Source: Roseovarius sp. Pro17
GTDB lineage: Bacteria; Pseudomonadota; Alphaproteobacteria; Rhodobacterales; Rhodobacteraceae
Assembly (NCBI RefSeq): GCF_035599575.1
Contig: NZ_CP141179.1
Span: 1,612,001-1,676,000 of the forward strand
Reading direction: 5' to 3'
DNA length: 64,000 nucleotides
Positions within the stretch are counted from its first letter, which is position 1; every line of letters begins with the position of its first letter. The translations under genes were made by a program, and so were the position numbers. Below, piece after piece: positions 37,133 through 45,223 of the stretch. Below the pieces are notes generated by a model. That model was not told the DNA's origin and made no database searches. It worked only from the letters and a program-made list of their open reading frames with translations.

Positions 37133-37483
37133 ATGAGCGACATCACCCGCACCCATACCGGCCCACGCATGAGCCAGATCGTCACGCATAACGGCACCAT
37201 CTATCTGGCCGGACAAGTCGGCAACGCCGGCGACAGCGTTGCGGACCAGACCCAGACCTGCCTCGACAATATTGACCGCCTGTTGGCTGAGGCAGGTTCG
37301 GACAAGACCCGCATCCTGCAAACAGTCATCTGGTTGGCCGACATGGCCGACTTTGCCGAGATGAACGCCGTTTGGGATAAATGGGTGCCCGAAGGCCACA
37401 CGCCCGCACGCGCCGCAGGCGAGGCCAAGCTGGCGACACCGGACTATCTGGTAGAATTCATCGTGACCGCTGCGCAGAGTTGA
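37133..37483 (+). CDS. RidA family enamine/imine deaminase
   Basis: A 116-residue RidA protein with HNGTIYLAGQVG, LDNIDRLLAEAGSDKTRILQTVIWLAD and a WVPEGHTPARAAGEAKLA stretch. RidA hydrolyses reactive enamine and imine intermediates; the Arg in PARAAGEAKLA aligns with the family's key Arg. Placed directly after a D-amino-acid-dehydrogenase-like gene, it likely clears that enzyme's product. AAGGAG lies 9 nt before the ATG. Confidence 0.92.
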   Translation: MSDITRTHTGPRMSQIVTHNGTIYLAGQVGNAGDSVADQTQTCLDNIDRLLAEAGSDKTRILQTVIWLADMADFAEMNAVWDKWVPEGHTPARAAGEAKLATPDYLVEFIVTAAQS

Positions 37484-37489
37484 TAGCTG

Positions 37490-37539
37490 CCGTATGACGA
37501 GGAGCCCCGGCAGATGTGTCTGCCGGGACTGCGATACGG
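37490..37539 (+). terminator. double stem-loop at the ridA 3' end
   Basis: Inner stem CCCGGCAGA (37506-37514) and TCTGCCGGG (37519-37527) with a TGTG loop; outer arms CCGTAT (37490-37495) and ATACGG (37534-37539). There is no T-run, so it may protect the transcript end rather than terminate alone. Confidence 0.5.
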
Positions 37540-37703
37540 GGGTATGTCAGATGCCCCTAAAGTTGAGACTGACGATTGAATGGAATCAACGGTGGCGGTT
37601 AAGAAATTCTGAAACTGGTGCGCACGCGAATAGCATTAAGGCGGGAAGCTGCTGTTTGCTGCGTCGACCATGAACGTCTGCCTCGATACGGCACATCTTA
37701 GTA

Positions 37704-37745
37704 GCCACATAGTTTGACCTTTTTTGCCACATGGTTTGACTTTTC
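37704..37745. repeat. tandem repeat, two imperfect 20-bp copies
   Basis: GCCACATAGTTTGACCTTTT (37704-37723) and GCCACATGGTTTGACTTTTC (37726-37745) repeat with a 22-bp period. Both contain TTTGAC, close to a -35 box, but no gene on the plus strand follows closely. Confidence 0.6.
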
Positions 37746-37940
37746 AAGGCAGTGAAGCTGACCCATCCGTGTGAAGCGGACGTTCGTGCGGATCGCAGCG
37801 AGCGGCACGAACGAGCCCATAATGACGGATGCTATGGTCACCTATGAATGGCGGCTTTGCGACATTAGCGGAGGCAACGTTTCTGAGATCTAAAGATAAG
37901 TAGCGCTCGGTTATCTCGACTTTATTCTCGACCAAGTCAT

Positions 37941-38630
37941 CTACCCAGCCATGCGCCCTTCCTGCGCGAATGGGCTGAGGCCGAGCCAGTCCTGCATGAG
38001 GGACGCGATCTCACGGGTGCCGGTCAACACCAAACGACTGTCGTCAACAGCGTTCTGCACGGTATCTACGCCCATCCAGATGGCTGTCATTGTCCGCAAA
38101 TTGCTGACCGCGTAAAGATCCACGTCGTGTCCAGGGTCGGCGTAGCAGGCCTCAACGCCGGTCTCCGAATCTGCCAAAAGCCAATAGTTTTGTTTCGCAG
38201 TGGGAAGATCGTCGAACACAAATTGCAGGCACAGCCGCTTTTTCGGCAAAGGGTCGATATTCAGGCCGCGATGCATGTCCCAAATCAGCAATTCGGGGTC
38301 GAGATTGTCGAGGGAGAGTCCGCTCTCGACCCATCGTTGCCCCCAGATGCCCATCCCCATGACAAGCGGGCGCAACTCTTCACCTGCCTTTGTCAGGTTG
38401 TATTCTCTGACTCCCTTTGCGCCCTGCACGGATTTAATGACACCGGCTGTTTCCAACTCTTTCAACCGCTTTGACAGCAGCGACGGAGACATACGCGGAA
38501 GGCCACGCCGTAGATCATTGAACCGAGTGCTTCCACAAAGAAACTCTCGAATTAACAACGGTGTCCAACGTGCGCATAGGATTTCCGCTGCCATCGCAAT
38601 CGGGCAAAACTGCCCATAACCGCTGCGCAT
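37941..38630 (-). CDS. HxlR-family transcriptional regulator with C-terminal extension
   Basis: A 229-residue regulator. The winged helix covers residues 10-100: AAEILCARWTPLLIREFLCG, GLPRMSPSLLSKRLKELE and the wing REYNLTKAGEEL. The remaining 110 residues resemble the sterol-carrier-like domain seen in long HxlR proteins and may bind a ligand. ATG 38630 has AGGAGT 6 nt upstream, better than ATG 38648. It is divergent from the flavoprotein-nitrilase pair and probably regulates it. Confidence 0.88.
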   Translation of the reverse strand: MRSGYGQFCPIAMAAEILCARWTPLLIREFLCGSTRFNDLRRGLPRMSPSLLSKRLKELETAGVIKSVQGAKGVREYNLTKAGEELRPLVMGMGIWGQRWVESGLSLDNLDPELLIWDMHRGLNIDPLPKKRLCLQFVFDDLPTAKQNYWLLADSETGVEACYADPGHDVDLYAVSNLRTMTAIWMGVDTVQNAVDDSRLVLTGTREIASLMQDWLGLSPFAQEGRMAG

Positions 38631-38772
38631 GAGGTCACTCCTTTTCATGAGAAAATTTGTCGTTCTGGTTTTGTCTGGAGGGCGTGTTCATGTCCGATAC
38701 AGTTTTAGGACTATCACAGATCAGGCCATTCCGCGACTCTGGCACCATATTTTGAAACAAGGAGATATTGAC

Positions 38773-39924
38773 ATGGACCAGCTGATTGAAGCGGAAGTGA
38801 CCGTTGTTGACGTCAAAGAGTCCGCCGAAAAACTGGCCAAAGTATTCGCGACACGGGCAGCGGCGAACGACGAGGCTGACCGATTTGTTGACGAGAATTA
38901 TGTAGATTTGAAGGACGCAGGATTGATCCGCGCAGGCGTTCCAAGCGAGCTTGGCGGCGGCGGAGCGAATGTGCGCGAGCTTTGTGACATGCTGCGCATC
39001 ATCGCGGGGGCCTGTGGCTCAACCGGGCTGGCGTTTTCGATGCATACCCATCAAGTCGCGATCCCCGCTTGGCGCTGGCACCATCAGAACGCCGCGCGCC
39101 CAATGGTCGAGCCGCTCTTGCGTCGTGTCGCAGATGAAAACCTTGTCTTGCTAAGTTCCGGCGGCTCTGACTGGATCGGCGGCTCTGGCGTAGCTGAAAA
39201 GGCAGACGGTGGATATCGGATCACGGCGCGCAAGGTGTTCACATCGGGGGCACCGGCCGGTGACCTTTTGATGACTGGTGCGATCAGCGAAGAGGACGGC
39301 GACCGCACAGTGCTGCATTTCGCGGTCCCGCTTGGCGCGCCCGAGGTCACCGTGCTGGACACATGGCGCACCATGGGGATGCGCAGCACGGGATCGCACG
39401 ATATTCAAATCGACGGGTTGTTCATTCCGGATGACAAAATCCCACTAAAGCGTAAGGCAGGCGAATGGCATCCGGCGTTCCAGATGATTGCCACAATTGC
39501 GTTTCCCCTGATCTATTCAGCCTATCTCGGCATTGCAGAAAGTGCGCGCGAGATCGCAGTCGGCATTGCCGGAATGAAACCAGCCTGTCACCGCACACAA
39601 TCTATCGCAGGACGGATGGACACGGCGCTGACAGCGGCCCGTCTGGCCCATAAATATATGATTGAGGTCGTTGAACGTAACGCACCATCGGCTGAAACCA
39701 TAAATGATGTGATGATCGGCCGCCGTCTGGTTGAGGAGAACACGATCCGAGTCGTGGAACTGGCCATGGAGTTGGCAGGTGGGGCCGGCTTCTATCGCAA
39801 AACTGAACTTGAGCGCAGATTCCGCGACATTCAGGCAGCACGTTATCACCCGCTGCAAAAAGAGGTGCAGGCCGAATACGCAGGGGCTATGGCGCTCGGC
39901 CAACCAATTGATCGGATATTCTAA
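38773..39924 (+). CDS. acyl-CoA-dehydrogenase-fold flavoprotein (monooxygenase-like branch)
   Basis: A 383-residue protein of the acyl-CoA dehydrogenase fold: GLIRAGVPSELGGGG, GSTGLAFSMHTHQVA, TWRTMGMRSTGSHDIQID. The usual catalytic Glu segment (YEGT or similar) near the C-terminus is missing; instead GGAGFYRKTELERRFRDIQAARYHP is found, as in DszC/HsaA-like flavin monooxygenases and related oxidases. So oxidation of a non-CoA substrate with O2 is more likely than CoA-ester dehydrogenation. AAGGAG lies 9 nt before ATG 38773. A nitrilase follows 57 bp later, suggesting a joint pathway. Confidence 0.85.
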   Translation: MDQLIEAEVTVVDVKESAEKLAKVFATRAAANDEADRFVDENYVDLKDAGLIRAGVPSELGGGGANVRELCDMLRIIAGACGSTGLAFSMHTHQVAIPAWRWHHQNAARPMVEPLLRRVADENLVLLSSGGSDWIGGSGVAEKADGGYRITARKVFTSGAPAGDLLMTGAISEEDGDRTVLHFAVPLGAPEVTVLDTWRTMGMRSTGSHDIQIDGLFIPDDKIPLKRKAGEWHPAFQMIATIAFPLIYSAYLGIAESAREIAVGIAGMKPACHRTQSIAGRMDTALTAARLAHKYMIEVVERNAPSAETINDVMIGRRLVEENTIRVVELAMELAGGAGFYRKTELERRFRDIQAARYHPLQKEVQAEYAGAMALGQPIDRIF

Positions 39925-39981
39925 AGCCGCTCAATCGCCACGTCTCCCAGTGCGGGAAACCTACCAAAAAAGGAGTTCAAG

Positions 39982-40914
39982 ATGAGAGTTGCAGTAGTAC
40001 AGGAACCTCCCGTCTATCTCGATCTTGCCGCCAGCATGGCGCGGGCCGTTGACCTTGTCGCGCAAGCCGCCAATGACGGCGCCAGGTTGGTGGTTTTCCC
40101 CGAAACCTGGCTTCCTGGCTATCCGACGTTTTGTTGGCGTCTCTCCCCCGGTGCCGACATGGGCAAGACCGACGAGTTGTTCGCGCTGACACAGGCCAAC
40201 TCCGTCGACCTTAGCCGCAATGGCATGGCCCCGCTGCAAGAGGCGGCAGCCGAAAACGAAATGGTTATTGTGATCGGCTATCAGGAGATCGACGGAGAGG
40301 TTTCGGGCTCAACCCTCTATAATTCCTGCGCCATTATCGACGCCGACGGGCAGATTGTGAACAACCACCGCAAATTGATGCCAACCAACCCCGAACGCAT
40401 GGTCTGGGGCTTTGGCGACGGATCAGGCCTCAACGTGGTTCATACGGCGGTGGGGCGCATCGGTGCTTTGATATGTTGGGAAAACTATATGCCGCTGGCG
40501 CGCTATGCGCTGTATGCCCAAGACATCGACATCTACATCGCCCCCACGTGGGACAGCGGCGACACCTGGCTCGCCACGCTGCAACACATCGCGCGCGAGG
40601 GCGGATGCTGGGTCATTGGATGCGCAACTGCGCTTGAGGCGTCCGACATTCCGACAAGCCTCCCGCATCACGAAATCCTGTTCCCTGACAAGGATGAATG
40701 GGTGAACCCTGGTGACGCTGTCATCTACAAGCCGTTCGGCGGGATCGAGGCCGGGCCCATGCACCGGGAGAAAGGGCTTTTATGGGCCGACATTGACGTC
40801 TCCGCAGCCCGATCCTCGCGAAGGAAGTTCGACGTCAGCGGCCATTATTCCCGGCCCGACGTGTTTTCGCTTGCGGTTGATCGACGCCGGAAGGAGCCAG
40901 TTTCGTTTAACTGA
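39982..40914 (+). CDS. nitrilase / carbon-nitrogen hydrolase
   Basis: A 310-residue enzyme with the full catalytic triad: E41 in FPETWLPGYP, K131 in HRKLMPTNPERMVWG and C165 in CWENYMPLARYALY. The HRKLxPTxxER and CWExxxPLxR forms are those of true nitrilases, which convert nitriles to carboxylic acid and ammonia, rather than amidases. AAGGAG precedes the ATG. It is downstream of the flavoprotein and under the likely control of the divergent HxlR gene; substrate unknown. Confidence 0.92.
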   Translation: MRVAVVQEPPVYLDLAASMARAVDLVAQAANDGARLVVFPETWLPGYPTFCWRLSPGADMGKTDELFALTQANSVDLSRNGMAPLQEAAAENEMVIVIGYQEIDGEVSGSTLYNSCAIIDADGQIVNNHRKLMPTNPERMVWGFGDGSGLNVVHTAVGRIGALICWENYMPLARYALYAQDIDIYIAPTWDSGDTWLATLQHIAREGGCWVIGCATALEASDIPTSLPHHEILFPDKDEWVNPGDAVIYKPFGGIEAGPMHREKGLLWADIDVSAARSSRRKFDVSGHYSRPDVFSLAVDRRRKEPVSFN

Positions 40915-41253
40915 CTCCCGGCTCTTCTGAAGCAAACGTCACCTAGGTTGCTTGATTTGCCTGATCTTTCCAACATTTACACGAGATGCAATGAGTCGAT
41001 AGCGGACATTGGTGCTTGCGTTGAGAACGTCGGACTAGCCCGCTGACCGACATTTCATCTAACAAAATGCTGCACGATCCACGAATGGCAGCTCTGACGG
41101 GCTGCACCGCAGCATTGTGCCAGCGCGTGAATGGTCGGTCTGGGCCGTGAGCGCTGGTGCGCCCTATTGATCTGGGCGGACTTGCCGCAATGCGGAGAAC
41201 GGCAGGTCCGAGCCCAATTCGACCTGATGCTGCACTCTGCTTGAATGCCTGCT
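40915..41253. other. 339-bp non-coding gap
   Basis: No gene is supported. It holds GAATGGCAGCTCT (41083-41095) and GAATGGTCGGTCT (41129-41141), variants of a short word also seen in the gaps at 37.8 and 43.3 kb. It looks like decayed repeat or former coding sequence between convergent genes. No clear terminator was found after the nitrilase gene. Confidence 0.5.
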
Positions 41254-41514
41254 CTATGACGGTGGCCCACTTGCCATTCCCGCAATCATCGCACCGAGCG
41301 CGACAAGATGGACCAGCATCAACGCTTTGTCATTCCACAACGCGCCAACAGCAAACCACCCCAATACGCCGATCAGAAACAGATAGAGGTTCCATGGTGT
41401 CCATCCGAACCCTGTAGCGGTATAGCCCATGATCTGGATGATCGATGCGCCCCATTTGACCACAAAGACCACGCGGTCAAATCGTGGGCGTTCGATGATA
41501 ACGTCAGACGGCAC
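41254..41514 (-). CDS. 86-residue membrane protein (resembles DUF6552)
   Basis: Three hydrophobic segments (about residues 17-33, 40-58, 65-82) with the text GWTPWNLYLFLIGVLGWFAVGALW, recalling the small Rhodobacterales family DUF6552. No function known. Its ATG lies inside the end of the SDR gene (11-bp overlap), so the two are translated together. The family name is from memory and could be wrong. Confidence 0.7.
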   Translation of the reverse strand: MPSDVIIERPRFDRVVFVVKWGASIIQIMGYTATGFGWTPWNLYLFLIGVLGWFAVGALWNDKALMLVHLVALGAMIAGMASGPPS

Positions 41515-42208
41515 GGGTCAAACCGCCGTCGATACGCAGGTTTTGGCCAGTTATGTAGCCGCCACCTTCGGAGGCCAGAAGCGAAATCACCGATGACACC
41601 TCTGGCGCCCGCCCATAGCGCCCCATCGGAATGCGTGCCTTGCGATCTTCGGCTTCCGGAAGGCTGTCAATGAACCCCGGCAGAACATTGTTCATGCGAA
41701 TATTGTCGGCGGCATATTTATCGGAATAAAGCTTGGTGAAAGCGGCAAGGCCCGCCCGGAATACGCCCGAGGTCGGGAAGAGTGGATCAGGCTCGAAGGC
41801 CGCAAATGTCGAGATGTTGATGATGGTGCCGCCGTCCTGCGCCTGCATGACAGGGGTGACCAAGCGCGTCGGGCGAATAACGTTCATCAGGTAGACTTCC
41901 ATGCCCACGTGCCAATCATCATCCGAAATCTCCAACACCGGCCCTTTGGGGCCATGGCCTGCCGAGTTGATCAACGCGTCCACTCGGCCCCAACGGTCCA
42001 CAGCGCCTTGCACCAATGCAGACAGGTCATCGGGGTTGGTGTTGGAGCCTGTGACACCAAAGCCTCCCAACTCAACGCCAAGCGCCTCGCCTTTCCCTGA
42101 CGAAGAGAGGATACCCACCTTAAATCCATCTGCAGCCAATCGACGGGCAGCATCTGCGCCCATTCCACTTCCGCCTGCGGTGATGAGCGCTACTTTTTCT
42201 ACTGACAT
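41504..42208 (-). CDS. SDR-family protein with degenerate YxxxK motif
   Basis: A 234-residue Rossmann-fold protein. The nucleotide site TAGGSGMG (residues 10-17) and NSAG (81-84) are present, as is the catalytic-type Ser S133. The Tyr and Lys of the YxxxK motif are replaced: aligning on the following AGL gives S147 and R151 (SGVFRAGL). Classical alcohol or ketone redox chemistry is therefore doubtful. It could be a structural or differently acting member; the rest of the fold, with LPGFIDS and GQNLRIDGG, is intact. Start ATG 42208, not 42220, matches the family. Confidence 0.85.
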   Translation of the reverse strand: MSVEKVALITAGGSGMGADAARRLAADGFKVGILSSSGKGEALGVELGGFGVTGSNTNPDDLSALVQGAVDRWGRVDALINSAGHGPKGPVLEISDDDWHVGMEVYLMNVIRPTRLVTPVMQAQDGGTIINISTFAAFEPDPLFPTSGVFRAGLAAFTKLYSDKYAADNIRMNNVLPGFIDSLPEAEDRKARIPMGRYGRAPEVSSVISLLASEGGGYITGQNLRIDGGLTRAV

Positions 42209-42234
42209 TGTTCTCTCCATCTCTACCTTAGCGT

Positions 42235-42276
42235 ATCAATATTACATTTGGGTCGATATCTCTCGCGAGAATTGAT
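42235..42276. promoter_or_regulatory. operator-like palindromes between SDR and LysR genes
   Basis: TCTCGCGAGA (42261-42270) is a perfect palindrome; ATCAAT (42235-42240) and ATTGAT (42271-42276) form outer inverted arms. The 98-bp divergent spacer is the expected place for a LysR binding site. Confidence 0.45.
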
Positions 42277-42306
42277 GTTTCATGCCTGTAGGAATACTAT
42301 TGCCAA

Positions 42307-43179
42307 ATGTCGCAACTTCCTCTCCTCAATGGGCTACGCGCATTTGACGTAGCTGGCAGGTTTCTGAATTTCCGTGCTGCTGCGGATGAACTGGGCGTCA
42401 CTCAAGGTGCCGTCGCCCAACAAGTGCGCAAGCTTGAGACGCATTTAGGGGTGGCATTGTTTGAAAGACTGCCCAAAGGGCTGGCTTTCACTTCGGCGGG
42501 GCGGAGTTATCACGTGAATGTCGTCGCCGCGTTCGACGCACTCCGCAGTGCGACCGATCAACTAAAGCCGGAACCCGGCAAAGTCGTTGTTAGTGTCACA
42601 CCAACATTCGCCGCAAAATGGTTGATCCCCAATTTGCCTGATATTTCGGCCAAGCACCCAGATATCGACCTACGCATTCTGGCAACAGAAAAGGTTTCAA
42701 GCTTTCACGGTGACGGAATTGACCTTGCTGTGAGGCAAGGAAAGCCACCCTTTGGTGCCTCCCTCGACGCTCACCTTCTGTTCCGTCAGGAGATTATCGC
42801 AGTGGCAGCACCAAGCCTTGTTGACGAGCACACCTTGCCTGCTAAGCCACAGGCCATATCATCTATGCCCAAGCTTCACGACGCTCATGATCTCTGGCCG
42901 AAATTTCTGGGATTGCTGAACATCGAGGATAAGGGAGGTCGCGGACTGCGCCTTAGCCAAACGTCCTTGGCTGTGGATGCTGCACTTTTTGGTCAGGGCG
43001 TGGCTCTGGTAAGCCGCTTTCTTGTGGCTGCGGACATTGCAGCCAAGCGATTGATCCAGATCACACCACAAACCCTGTCCGGCGAACAGGATTTCTACCT
43101 GCTCGCCACGCGAAAATCCATGCAGAATACCGCGATTGATGCCGTGGTGGCGTGGTTCTTGGAACGAGCTGAAAGGTAG
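42307..43179 (+). CDS. LysR-family regulator, GcvA type
   Basis: A 290-residue regulator with FRAAADELGVTQGAVAQQVRKLETHLG as the DNA-binding helix and VSVTPTFAAKWLIPNLPDI as the GcvA-like effector entry. It is divergent from the SDR-membrane protein pair and likely controls it. Base composition is visibly less GC-rich than the core genes around the window edges. Confidence 0.92.
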   Translation: MSQLPLLNGLRAFDVAGRFLNFRAAADELGVTQGAVAQQVRKLETHLGVALFERLPKGLAFTSAGRSYHVNVVAAFDALRSATDQLKPEPGKVVVSVTPTFAAKWLIPNLPDISAKHPDIDLRILATEKVSSFHGDGIDLAVRQGKPPFGASLDAHLLFRQEIIAVAAPSLVDEHTLPAKPQAISSMPKLHDAHDLWPKFLGLLNIEDKGGRGLRLSQTSLAVDAALFGQGVALVSRFLVAADIAAKRLIQITPQTLSGEQDFYLLATRKSMQNTAIDAVVAWFLERAER

Positions 43180-43442
43180 CCCCTTCCTGATTGTGCCAAA
43201 GGAAAACTGCCGATTGCGGCCATTGGAGCAGCCGCAGCGAGGCACCGCTTTGTCCCGTACTGTGTGAGTTCCTGCGCCGTGCAGCGAAGGTCGGCTCATC
43301 CCAGACCAGCCATTCCTAAACTGCGTAGCGATTGCCGGCTCAGAGCCCTTACATACCTCGAAATGGCAAGCGTTAGAACGTGTTAGGTTGTTCAATTTTC
43401 TTTGACCGAATAATGTCAAACAACATTTATGGAGAGCATCCA
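43180..43442. other. gap of about 260 bp with decayed repeat-like sequence
   Basis: Contains GATTGCCGGCTCA (43330-43342) and several similar words such as ACTGCCGATTGCGG. No gene or terminator is evident. It precedes the recombinase relic. Confidence 0.5.
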
Positions 43443-43988
43443 TTGGCAGATAAGAACAAAGTCATGCGGTCTATAAACCTAGATGGTGAATGCATCTGTG
43501 TAGATATTTTCCCGCGCCCTGATGGAACATACGGATTTGACGAGTTCCGTCGTGATCCAGAGGATTCAAGCGGTTGGTATAGCATAGGACACTTTGGCGA
43601 TCAGGTCTTTGCCGATGCCGACGCGGCACTCACGAGAGCGAAATCGTCCGTTTATTGGCTTTCTGATCAGTTCGAACGTGCGATAGACGCTCTCGGGGCA
43701 GGGGATGTGTTTGTGATCGCAGAGTGGGATAGGGCCACGCGATCCATGATCGACGGCATCAACATCATTCAGCGGATCGCTGACCGCGGTGCCTACATTA
43801 AAGTCCTTCATAAGCCATGGCTCGATCTGACCACGCCGATGGGGAAAGGTATCTTGGCGTTTCTTTCTGCACTTACAGAAGATGAACGAGAACGTATCGC
43901 ACGGCGCGCAAACGAAGGCCGCGCGCTCGCGGCCCAACAAGGTGTCATATTTCGCCGCAAGCCCAAGTTAACCAACCATCAGCAGTAG
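43443..43988 (+). CDS. chimeric serine-recombinase remnant with foreign N-terminus
   Basis: About 181 residues. The first 75 residues (GECICVDIFPRPDGTYGFDEF, GWYSIGHFGDQVF) resemble a small stand-alone alphaproteobacterial protein of unknown function. From SDQFERAIDALGAGDV on, the text is the second half of a resolvase/invertase catalytic domain (AEWDRATRSMIDGINII, KPWLDLTTPMGKG, EDERERIARRANEGR). The N-terminal strand with the catalytic Ser (YARVS) is absent, so it cannot recombine DNA. TTG 43443 has GGAGAG 6 nt upstream; ATG 43413 and 43464 are alternatives. It ends at a TAG that interrupts the DNA-binding helix. Confidence 0.72.
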   Translation: MADKNKVMRSINLDGECICVDIFPRPDGTYGFDEFRRDPEDSSGWYSIGHFGDQVFADADAALTRAKSSVYWLSDQFERAIDALGAGDVFVIAEWDRATRSMIDGINIIQRIADRGAYIKVLHKPWLDLTTPMGKGILAFLSALTEDERERIARRANEGRALAAQQGVIFRRKPKLTNHQQ

Positions 43989-44081
43989 GTAGCACGTGAG
44001 AGCATGGCCAGGCGCGAAACGTGCCGAGCCATCGCGTTGGATCTCGGGGTTGCGCACACGACTATTTCCAGGTTGCGCTGA
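43989..44081 (+). pseudogene. C-terminal helix-turn-helix of the serine recombinase behind an in-frame TAG
   Basis: Directly after TAG 43986-43988 and in the same frame, the codons read VARESMARRETCRAIALDLG and then VAHTTISRLR before TGA at 44079-44081. This is the Hin-type helix-turn-helix that normally follows KPKLTxHQ. A single nonsense change therefore separates the two parts; the relic is not frameshifted. Confidence 0.75.
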
Positions 44082-44266
44082 AGGGCGGTGATCTCAAACC
44101 ACACCGCAAATCGAGTCTCAAAATAGGAGTCTCATTTTTAAGGGAGTTTTACAGGGTAAACGATCCACGCCTAGCGTGCGCATAATCAGTATTATGTAAA
44201 TATCTGATCTACTTCAAATATTGATGTCGAAAGCATTTTGGCAGCCGGATCAACAGTCTACACGCC

Positions 44267-45223
44267 TTACTTCACTCTCAAACCGCAACTCTCGAAGGCC
44301 TCTCGCGTCGTGGCCTTTTCCGCATCTGTCAGTTGCAGCAGCGGCGCGCGGACCGAACCACCTACTTGGCCCAGCAGTTCCTGCCAGTACTTGCCATGCG
44401 CTTGCGGCTTACCGCCCGGCTTACTGCGTTTGATCGCCTCGCGGACCGGATCGAGGCTGTCGCGCACCCGCCGTGCCGCCGCGAAATCGCCCGCAAAGGC
44501 AAGCCGCGTGTATTCGTTCATGCGCTGATCGACTGTCGATTGCAGTTGGTAAGGCGGCGACGAACAGAGGTAGAGCTTCCAATCAAGTTCCTCGATATTG
44601 TCGAGCCACTCGACCTCAGACGCGGTCGAGACGTGGATCTTGTCCCCGACCATATGCGTCAAGCTCACATACATCTCACGCGGGACGGAGTATTTGATCG
44701 CGACGATGTTTGGCAGATCGGCAATGCGCGCACACAGCTCGGGCGACATGAGGTAGCCGCTATCGGGATGACTCCACATCGCGATTCCAATATCAACTTC
44801 GTCGCCTATCGCTTTGTAATAGTTATAAACTGTCTCATCTTGGTCCGTCACGAAATGCAGCATCGGCGCGTGGACGACGATGTAATCCGCGCCGCAATCC
44901 TGCGCATGGCGGGCCAGTTCCAGCACAGTGTCAAAGTTCTGATCCGACGCGGACATGATCGTGCCTGCGCGGCCATCACATTCGTCGACAGCTATTTCGA
45001 AATTACGCTTGCGCTCTTCCAGTGACATGGAAAAGAACTCGCCCTGCTTACCAGCGATGAAAAGACCCTTAATATCAAGGTCATCCACCCAATGTCTGAT
45101 GTTCTCTCGTAGCCCAACCTCGTCAAAGGCGCCATCGTCCTTGAACGGGTTCAAGGCTGCGGCCCAGATTCCGCGCATATGTTCACGCGCGTAGTCCTTG
45201 GCGTCGAGTCTCGAGTATTTCAT
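44267..45223 (-). CDS. DapA-superfamily aldolase with altered active site
   Basis: A 318-residue dihydrodipicolinate-synthase-like TIM barrel. The Schiff-base Lys is K177 in VAIKYS. The position of the usual catalytic Tyr (YNxP motif) is occupied by W150 in AMWSHPD, so the proton relay differs from DapA and it is unlikely to make dihydrodipicolinate. Relatives act as aldolases, hydratases or decarboxylases in sugar-acid and aromatic catabolism. Its ATG overlaps the stop of the molybdenum hydroxylase gene by 4 bases, so they share a pathway. Confidence 0.87.
   Translation of the reverse strand: MKYSRLDAKDYAREHMRGIWAAALNPFKDDGAFDEVGLRENIRHWVDDLDIKGLFIAGKQGEFFSMSLEERKRNFEIAVDECDGRAGTIMSASDQNFDTVLELARHAQDCGADYIVVHAPMLHFVTDQDETVYNYYKAIGDEVDIGIAMWSHPDSGYLMSPELCARIADLPNIVAIKYSVPREMYVSLTHMVGDKIHVSTASEVEWLDNIEELDWKLYLCSSPPYQLQSTVDQRMNEYTRLAFAGDFAAARRVRDSLDPVREAIKRSKPGGKPQAHGKYWQELLGQVGGSVRAPLLQLTDAEKATTREAFESCGLRVK

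Larger units (their letters stand above)
37484..37940. other. 457-bp non-coding gap at the edge of the accessory segment
   Basis: It contains the structured ridA 3' end, a tandem 20-bp repeat and, from about 37760, text such as GAATGGCGGCTTT and AAGCGGACGTTCGTGC that resembles decayed dispersed sequence also met in the gaps at 40.9 and 43.2 kb. A 63-codon open frame on the minus strand here (37744-37935) has no coding character. Confidence 0.55.

Noticed and set aside
37744..37935. 63-codon minus-strand frame
   Set aside because: Lies in decayed repeat-like sequence, no start signal, composition not gene-like.
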